Below are positions 5,347 through 9,339 of a stretch of DNA of 9,339 nucleotides, in pieces. The notes beneath the pieces were generated by a model, which made no database searches, was not told the DNA's origin, and saw only the letters and a program-made list of their open reading frames with translations. A program made the position numbers and the translations under genes. Source of the DNA: JBFIHF01 sp964411125. Its GTDB lineage: Bacteria; Myxococcota_A; Bradymonadia; Bradymonadales; Bradymonadaceae. Each line of letters starts with the position of its first letter. Position 1 is the first letter of the stretch. The stretch covers positions 1 through 9,339 of the forward strand of contig CAYPJU010000139.1 of assembly GCA_964411125.1 (NCBI GenBank), read 5' to 3'.

Positions 5347-7626
5347 TCAGCTGCGATCGTTCAACAGGCGCACGATTCCGGAGGAGCCGTCCAACTCCAC
5401 CATCTGCCCGTTTTCGAAGGTCTTTTTGGCGTCACGTACGCCAACCACGGCAGGGATGCCGAACTCCCTGGCGGTGACCGAGGGGTGAGACAGAACGCCC
5501 CCCCGTTCAGCAACGATCCCCACCAGAAGCGGAAAGACGGCAGCCCATGCAGCCCAGGTGGAGCTGCAAACCAAGACGTCTCCAGGTCGCAGGCTGCCGA
5601 ACTCTTCTGGGCTCCCGATGACCCGCGCCGGACCACGAGCGACGCCGGGGGAGATGCCAATCCCCTGAAAGGATGGCGCGACGGAGGGAACCGCCAGTTC
5701 GGGCGCCGGCATGACCCAGTTCATCACTTCGAGGAATTCTCGAGCCCAGCGGGGTACAAATCGCAAGGAGGGCGGGGGCGGCGGGGGCGGCCCGTACCGT
5801 TCTGGGCCTCGGTGGGCCAGGGCCCAGCGGTATTCCGCCCGTCGCCGCCGAATATCAGGGAGCCGTCCGTGACCACGGAGAACAGCGAGTAGCTCGCGCC
5901 TCGAAAGCCAGAACGTCTCGTCGGGCGAGCCGAGAAGGTTTCTCTCGACCAGTCGCTTCCCCGCTTCCAGCGCCCCCCTTCTCGCGAGCGCAAACCCGAG
6001 CCGCATTGCGAGCTCGCTGTCGTCGCCCAGTCCAGCGGTGCGGCGTGCCGCCGCGACGCGTTCGTCGAGATCCTCTCGCAGTTCTGGGGACAATCGATGC
6101 CGTGCGCGGGCGAGCGCAGCGTCCGCGGCTTGCTGACGGGCGGCCGCGCTCTTGAGTTCGACGCATTTCATTCGATCCAGCAGGCCGAACAGCGGAGCTG
6201 GCTCTTCCGACCATGGGGCCTGCTGGAAGTTGAAGCCCGGCAGGGCCCAGCCGAACTGGTCGAGATATGCTCGCAACGCGTGACCGAATGCCTCGCTCTC
6301 GCGATCTAGCGTCCCCAGCCTCGCGAGTTGGTACCCCTCGTCGGTCGACGCAGCCGCAGAGCCTTGAATGAGGTCGAAGACCTGGGCGGGCACGAACTCG
6401 AGGTGGTCCCGGCAGAAGACCCCAAGCCGACCCACCGTCAGATTCATCGCGCCGGTCAAGCGCACGTGGGCCAGCGTCGCCTCGTTCAAGTAGTCAGCGA
6501 TCTTTATCACGTGGCGAGCCAACGCCTCGTCATCGATCACCGAGATGTCGACGTCGCGGAGGCGTCGCGACTCGGTGTCCAGCGCGGAGCGCCATGTGTC
6601 TTCCCACTCCTTCGCGCTCTGAACCGCCCAATTGGACCGCAAAAGACCGGCGGCGATCCTCAGACGCCGGCGAAGGGGCGGGACGAACCGCACCGCTGCA
6701 CCGAACAGAAGCGCCGGGGTATCGGCATCGGCGTCACGACCGCGATCCATCAGCGGGACCATCCTGGTGTAGGGCCAGCCGTCAATGAGCCTGTGGCTCA
6801 ATCCTGCGATCGGTAGTCCCATCTCGGCGAACACGACTCGCGACGCCCTGTCAGTGGGAGACGTCACGATGTCGAACTCGAGCGGGCGGAGCGGTCGCCC
6901 GAAATGTTCGTCTTCTCGGAGCCACGTTTGCCTTTCCGGTACGGAGTCGTCGGGCGCCTGCGGTAAAGCAGTTATGGGGCGGGCCTGAAGAACCCAAAGT
7001 GCGCCGTCCACGATGGCCCATTCGATGTCCTGCGGGGTACCCAGCGCCGCCTCTAGCCGGTGCGCGAGAGTCGCCACCCGCAACGCTTCTGGGCCTGACA
7101 ATCCCGCGTCCGAATCGGGAACCCCGCACCTCCCCCCCACCTCGATTCTAAATCCCTCTATGCGTCCGGCGGTCAGGTCGTCAGCGATGCCGTCCACTGC
7201 CTCGATGACCACCACCGGGTCCCCGGTCGTGGGCGAGCGAGAAAAGGCGATACCGGCGAACGATGGGCGAAGCTGAGGCATCACGAGGACGGGAATCGGG
7301 TTGGCGGCCGAGTCCCGCACCCGCTCTACCGCGTCGATCAGCCGCTCTTCCCCCAAAACGCCCAGCACCGACAGATAGTCGCCCGCGCGTGAGCACTCGG
7401 TGTGGTCTTCGTCAGGAGAGGAGGAACGGGCGACGAGAGTAGTCGCACCCCAACGCCGCAATATCTCCCCCGCGGCATCCGAAACCCTCACGTGCGCCGG
7501 CACGACGCATCCTTCCGGAACCGGCCATCCGTCACGCTTGAGCCGCGCGAGTGTCGCCGCCTTCTGCCCCACTTCTTCGGGTTCGGTGCAGCGGGGATCG
7601 TCCAGGTCGATGGTCGTCGAAGACAA
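5347..7626 (-). CDS. PEP-synthase/rifampin-phosphotransferase-like protein (ATP-grasp plus phospho-His domain)
   Basis: A probable cytoplasmic dikinase-type phosphotransferase of 759 aa. Residues 1-220 resemble the PEP/pyruvate-dikinase ATP-grasp domain: QKAATL (Lys22), VARSSS (Arg67), and DIEWAI followed by VLQARPIT (about 200-219). Residues 221-654 form a mostly helical middle region, the usual place of the acceptor substrate site. Residues 655-759 are a swivelling domain with GGVLSHPSVTAREFGIPAV, His714 being the expected phosphate carrier. No C-terminal PEP/pyruvate barrel is present. This order matches rifampin phosphotransferases (about 865 aa), but the N-terminal ATP-grasp lobe is shorter here: RSS comes at about 67, against about 100 or later in longer relatives. 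A run of seven prolines (613-619) precedes the linker to the His domain. I chose TTG at 7626 because GGAG lies 5 nt upstream and the start falls just after the tetR stop; an ATG at 7695 would overlap tetR by 59 bp. The substrate is unknown; rifampin is not shown. Confidence 0.88.
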   Translation of the reverse strand: MSSTTIDLDDPRCTEPEEVGQKAATLARLKRDGWPVPEGCVVPAHVRVSDAAGEILRRWGATTLVARSSSPDEDHTECSRAGDYLSVLGVLGEERLIDAVERVRDSAANPIPVLVMPQLRPSFAGIAFSRSPTTGDPVVVIEAVDGIADDLTAGRIEGFRIEVGGRCGVPDSDAGLSGPEALRVATLAHRLEAALGTPQDIEWAIVDGALWVLQARPITALPQAPDDSVPERQTWLREDEHFGRPLRPLEFDIVTSPTDRASRVVFAEMGLPIAGLSHRLIDGWPYTRMVPLMDRGRDADADTPALLFGAAVRFVPPLRRRLRIAAGLLRSNWAVQSAKEWEDTWRSALDTESRRLRDVDISVIDDEALARHVIKIADYLNEATLAHVRLTGAMNLTVGRLGVFCRDHLEFVPAQVFDLIQGSAAASTDEGYQLARLGTLDRESEAFGHALRAYLDQFGWALPGFNFQQAPWSEEPAPLFGLLDRMKCVELKSAAARQQAADAALARARHRLSPELREDLDERVAAARRTAGLGDDSELAMRLGFALARRGALEAGKRLVERNLLGSPDETFWLSRRELLAVLRGHGRLPDIRRRRAEYRWALAHRGPERYGPPPPPPPSLRFVPRWAREFLEVMNWVMPAPELAVPSVAPSFQGIGISPGVARGPARVIGSPEEFGSLRPGDVLVCSSTWAAWAAVFPLLVGIVAERGGVLSHPSVTAREFGIPAVVGVRDAKKTFENGQMVELDGSSGIVRLLNDRS

Positions 7627-7635
7627 GCTAACTCC
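7624..7635 (-). promoter_or_regulatory. Ribosome binding site and TTG start of the phosphotransferase gene
   Basis: On the minus strand the tetR stop TAG (7639-7637) is followed one base later by GGAG (7635-7632), a 5-nt spacer and TTG (7626-7624). The spacing favours TTG over upstream in-frame ATGs at 7695 and 7674, which lie inside tetR. Translational coupling with tetR is likely. Confidence 0.6.
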
Positions 7636-7636
7636 G

Positions 7637-8194
7637 CTAACGCTTTGCCGAGTCAACCAACCGGCGTACCGCATCCAGTACGAGATCGACCGCATCGTCG
7701 ACCTCGAGTTCGTGGCGATCCATGAGTTCCAGCAGAGATCCTGAGGACGTGATCAGCAGGATCATCTCGACAAGGTTGTCTCGCTCCCTTCCTTCTGGAA
7801 CCCCGGCGTCCTCGAGAAGGCGCTGGCCCATCTCCCGCCCAGCCCTCAGGCGTACCCGTCGAAGCTCCACCCCCCCGGGGACCATCCTTTCGCCCCGCAA
7901 TTGCTCGATGTGGTCCGCCATCCACCGCCATGAAATCCGGAGCGAGCCGGGCACCTCGTCGTACCGTTTCGGAGCTGCGAGCTCGGGCACCACAGGGTGC
8001 TCGGCGACCGCGTCGAAGAGCGCCTCCTTGTTCTCGAAGTATCGGTACACCGTTCGGTGTGACACACCCGCAACATTAGCGATCTCCGCCATGGAGAGCG
8101 CCCCGGGGTTCTGCTCCGCAATCAGACGTCGTGCCGCGTCGAGAATTCTCGTACGGGTTGCTGCTGAGCCTTTGCTGTCGTCAAGTGGTGCCAT
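7637..8194 (-). CDS. TetR-family transcriptional regulator
   Basis: A 185-aa one-component repressor of typical TetR length. The N-terminal domain has the expected helix (TRTRILDAARRLIAEQ, about 13-28) and helix-turn-helix (SMAEIANVAGVSHRTVYRYF, 34-53), followed by the NKEALFDAV segment. The C-terminal part (about 85-180) is helical and would hold the ligand pocket and dimer interface; I cannot place it in a subfamily. The ATG at 8194 is 4 bp after the stop of the membrane-protein gene, and the upstream sequence has only a weak ribosome binding site, which suggests coupling. The downstream phosphotransferase gene starts 10 bp after its stop. The natural inference is that it represses its own operon through the 15-bp palindrome at 8885-8899 and is released by a small ligand. 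Confidence 0.93.
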   Translation of the reverse strand: MAPLDDSKGSAATRTRILDAARRLIAEQNPGALSMAEIANVAGVSHRTVYRYFENKEALFDAVAEHPVVPELAAPKRYDEVPGSLRISWRWMADHIEQLRGERMVPGGVELRRVRLRAGREMGQRLLEDAGVPEGRERDNLVEMILLITSSGSLLELMDRHELEVDDAVDLVLDAVRRLVDSAKR

Positions 8195-8198
8195 GCTT

Positions 8199-8861
8199 TC
8201 ACATAGCGGTTACGCGCTCCGCTAGTCCAGCCGAAGCGCTGTCGCGGAGCAGATCGAGCCCCATGGGTACGAGTACCAGCACCCAGAGAACCGTCGCGGT
8301 CACGTACAACGCGAATCCCACGAGGAAGAGCTCCCCCATCGGAAACAGGATTCCAGCGGCGATGAGCAAACTCCCCCGCACCTTTGAAACCCCTCCGAGG
8401 AGAAAGCCAATCCCGACGAGAATCGAGGTCAGCGGTCCGAGAGGACCTGTGAAAATCACGAGCAGTAGCGCCGGATTTGCTGTCCCTGTCATCCACAACT
8501 CGGTGATCGCGTTGAGCTGTTCGATCGTGACTCCCACCGTCACAAGATCCGGGATGAACGTCCGCAGGGCCATGTTGACGACGCCGCCTACCCCAAACCC
8601 GATGACGGCGGTGACCGTGGTCACCGTAGCGAGCTGAGGCCGTGCGTGCGCGAAACGCCGGGACAGTTCCACAAACGCCACCGCCAAAAGGAGGTAAGAA
8701 TACACCCCGATGACCCCCTCGAGGTTACTCCCCCACCCCATCAATCCAGGGTTCTTTTGGATGTCGAAAATGAAGATAAAGGCAGCCAGGGTGGAGAGGA
8801 CCGAACCCGCAATCATCGAAGCGCCGACCAGTCGTCGGAGGTTCTTTTCGTAAGCCATCAT
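8199..8861 (-). CDS. Six-TM integral membrane protein of unknown function
   Basis: About 220 aa and strongly hydrophobic, with about six membrane segments. Using the GTG-start numbering these are roughly 15-37, 53-70, 82-102, 128-150, 154-174 and 178-200. The N-terminus is basic (AYEKNLRRL) and no cleavable signal peptide is obvious. A short FAHARPQ loop lies between TM2 and TM3. I recognise no catalytic motif or transporter signature. It resembles small DUF4386-like or similar uncharacterised membrane proteins in size and hydrophobic pattern only. It is the first gene of the three-gene unit, so it may support the job of the phosphotransferase or handle the same compound (inference). Start choice is uncertain: ATG at 8861 has AAGAG 8 nt upstream, while GTG at 8870 and ATG at 8858 are in the same frame. 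Confidence 0.85.
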   Translation of the reverse strand: MMAYEKNLRRLVGASMIAGSVLSTLAAFIFIFDIQKNPGLMGWGSNLEGVIGVYSYLLLAVAFVELSRRFAHARPQLATVTTVTAVIGFGVGGVVNMALRTFIPDLVTVGVTIEQLNAITELWMTGTANPALLLVIFTGPLGPLTSILVGIGFLLGGVSKVRGSLLIAAGILFPMGELFLVGFALYVTATVLWVLVLVPMGLDLLRDSASAGLAERVTAM

Positions 8862-8884
8862 TTTGCGCACTCTTTGCCAAAGGT

Positions 8885-8899
8885 GTCATATTTTATGAC
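8885..8899. promoter_or_regulatory. Palindromic candidate operator for the TetR regulator
   Basis: GTCATA, TTT, TATGAC is a perfect 6-bp inverted repeat with a 3-bp centre. It is AT-rich within a GC-rich genome and sits 24-38 bp before the ATG at 8861. It overlaps the likely -10 region. Size, symmetry and place fit a TetR dimer site; binding is inferred. Confidence 0.6.
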
Positions 8900-8920
8900 T
8901 CAGACGCCTGAAAAAAGCAA
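8892..8920 (-). promoter_or_regulatory. Candidate promoter of the three-gene unit
   Basis: On the minus strand TTGCTT (8915-8920), a 17-nt spacer and CATAAA (8892-8897) give a sigma-70-type arrangement with partial consensus matches. An alternative -10, TAAAAT at 8890-8895, matches better but has a 19-nt spacer. The region is the most AT-rich of the gap, and the operator palindrome overlaps the -10. Confidence 0.4.
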
Positions 8921-8952
8921 GAAATCCCGACCCCCCTGTTTCCGTCACCTAC

Positions 8953-9255
8953 AGATTTTCGACCCGCCGAGCGAACGCGGGCCCCAGGCGGCCGGGCCCC
9001 CGGGGAGCGCCCGACGAGTTGCCGCGGCGCAGATGCGTGCACGGCGGGCCGTAACGTGCCGCATCAGCTCACGAATCGGTCGCTCGACCGCAGACCCCGG
9101 GACTCCGAGCCAGCCGTTCTGGTCGACGCAGGACAGCCGGAACTGGAGATCACAAAGGGGGGCGTTGATGGGGTTGGGTGGTGGTTCGAGCGACCGCGGG
9201 CTGCGCCCGCGGCTGCGGGCGCCCTTCGGGCGCGGAGAGGCAAAAACCGCAGGCT
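8953..9255. repeat. 303-bp direct repeat, copy B
   Basis: Matches copy A (4907-5209) at a constant offset of 4046 bp, with 6 substitutions and no gaps. It begins 92 bp upstream of the ATG of the membrane-protein gene, much as copy A begins 85 bp upstream of the surface-protein ATG. At its right end the third hairpin of copy A is cut: the left arm CCGCAGGC and one loop base are present, then unrelated sequence (TCACGCC) and a 9-bp tandem repeat follow. No gene is supported in it. Confidence 0.95.
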
Positions 9256-9266
9256 TCACGCCAGAC

Positions 9267-9339
9267 ATTGGCGCGATTGGCGCGATTGGCGCGATTGGCG
9301 CGATTGGCGCGATTGGCGCGATTGGCGCGATTGGCGCGA
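9267..9339. repeat. 9-bp tandem repeat (ATTGGCGCG), open at the window end
   Basis: Eight perfect copies of the 9-mer ATTGGCGCG plus one base run to the last base of the window, so the true copy number is unknown. Being a multiple of three it could lie in a coding region (for example Gly-Ala-Ile on the plus strand or Ala-Pro-Ile on the minus strand), but no start or gene context is visible. It may be a variable-number tandem repeat. Confidence 0.95.

Noticed and set aside
5347..7626. Naming the phosphotransferase as rifampin phosphotransferase or PEP synthase (ppsA)
   Set aside because: There is no C-terminal PEP/pyruvate barrel as in PEP synthase. The middle substrate region cannot be assigned to rifampin from sequence reading alone, and I saw no rifamycin-associated element upstream.

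Overview
The window reads as chromosomal DNA of a GC-rich, Gram-negative bacterium of the old deltaproteobacterial group, most likely Myxococcota or a Bradymonadales relative. The reasons are a MYXO-CTERM-like sorting tail (Cys, hydrophobic stretch, Arg4), long thrombospondin type 3 (TSP3) calcium-binding repeats, an OmpA-type peptidoglycan anchor, and an Asn/Gly/Thr-rich 'NNGTNN' linker. All four genes I can support lie on the minus strand. The assignment is by protein style only; no rRNA or marker gene is present.

Layout in + coordinates. 1-76: tandem 22-bp hairpin units, cut by the window edge. 77-118: a long palindrome that covers the stop codon of the next gene. 104-4822: one giant gene (1572 aa) that looks like two envelope proteins joined in frame. 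The first half is a secreted TSP3 protein ending in a MYXO-CTERM-like signal. The second half begins at once with a signal-peptide-like segment and continues as beta-barrel, TSP3 and OmpA domain. 4823-5346: a gene-free gap with a good ribosome binding site, a leader hairpin, copy A of a 303-bp repeat and a terminator-like hairpin. 5347-8861: a compact three-gene unit transcribed leftwards in the order six-TM membrane protein, TetR regulator, and a phosphotransferase of the PEP-synthase/rifampin-phosphotransferase type. 8862-9339: a putative promoter with an overlapping palindromic operator, copy B of the 303-bp repeat, and a 9-bp tandem repeat that runs off the end.

How the genes may work together. 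The TetR gene sits 4 bp after the membrane gene and 10 bp before the phosphotransferase gene, and a 15-bp palindrome overlaps the likely promoter. This is the usual design of a self-repressed, ligand-induced operon, possibly for modifying or tolerating a small molecule. The fused surface protein appears to be a separate unit. Its architecture resembles an in-frame joining of a MYXO-CTERM surface protein with an OmpA barrel partner, a pairing known from the TraA/TraB outer-membrane-exchange proteins of myxobacteria, although no TraA receptor domain is visible here.

The two copies of the 303-bp repeat are in the same orientation, 4046 bp apart, with 6 substitutions and no gaps. They flank the three-gene unit, and each starts about 85-92 bp upstream of a gene start.
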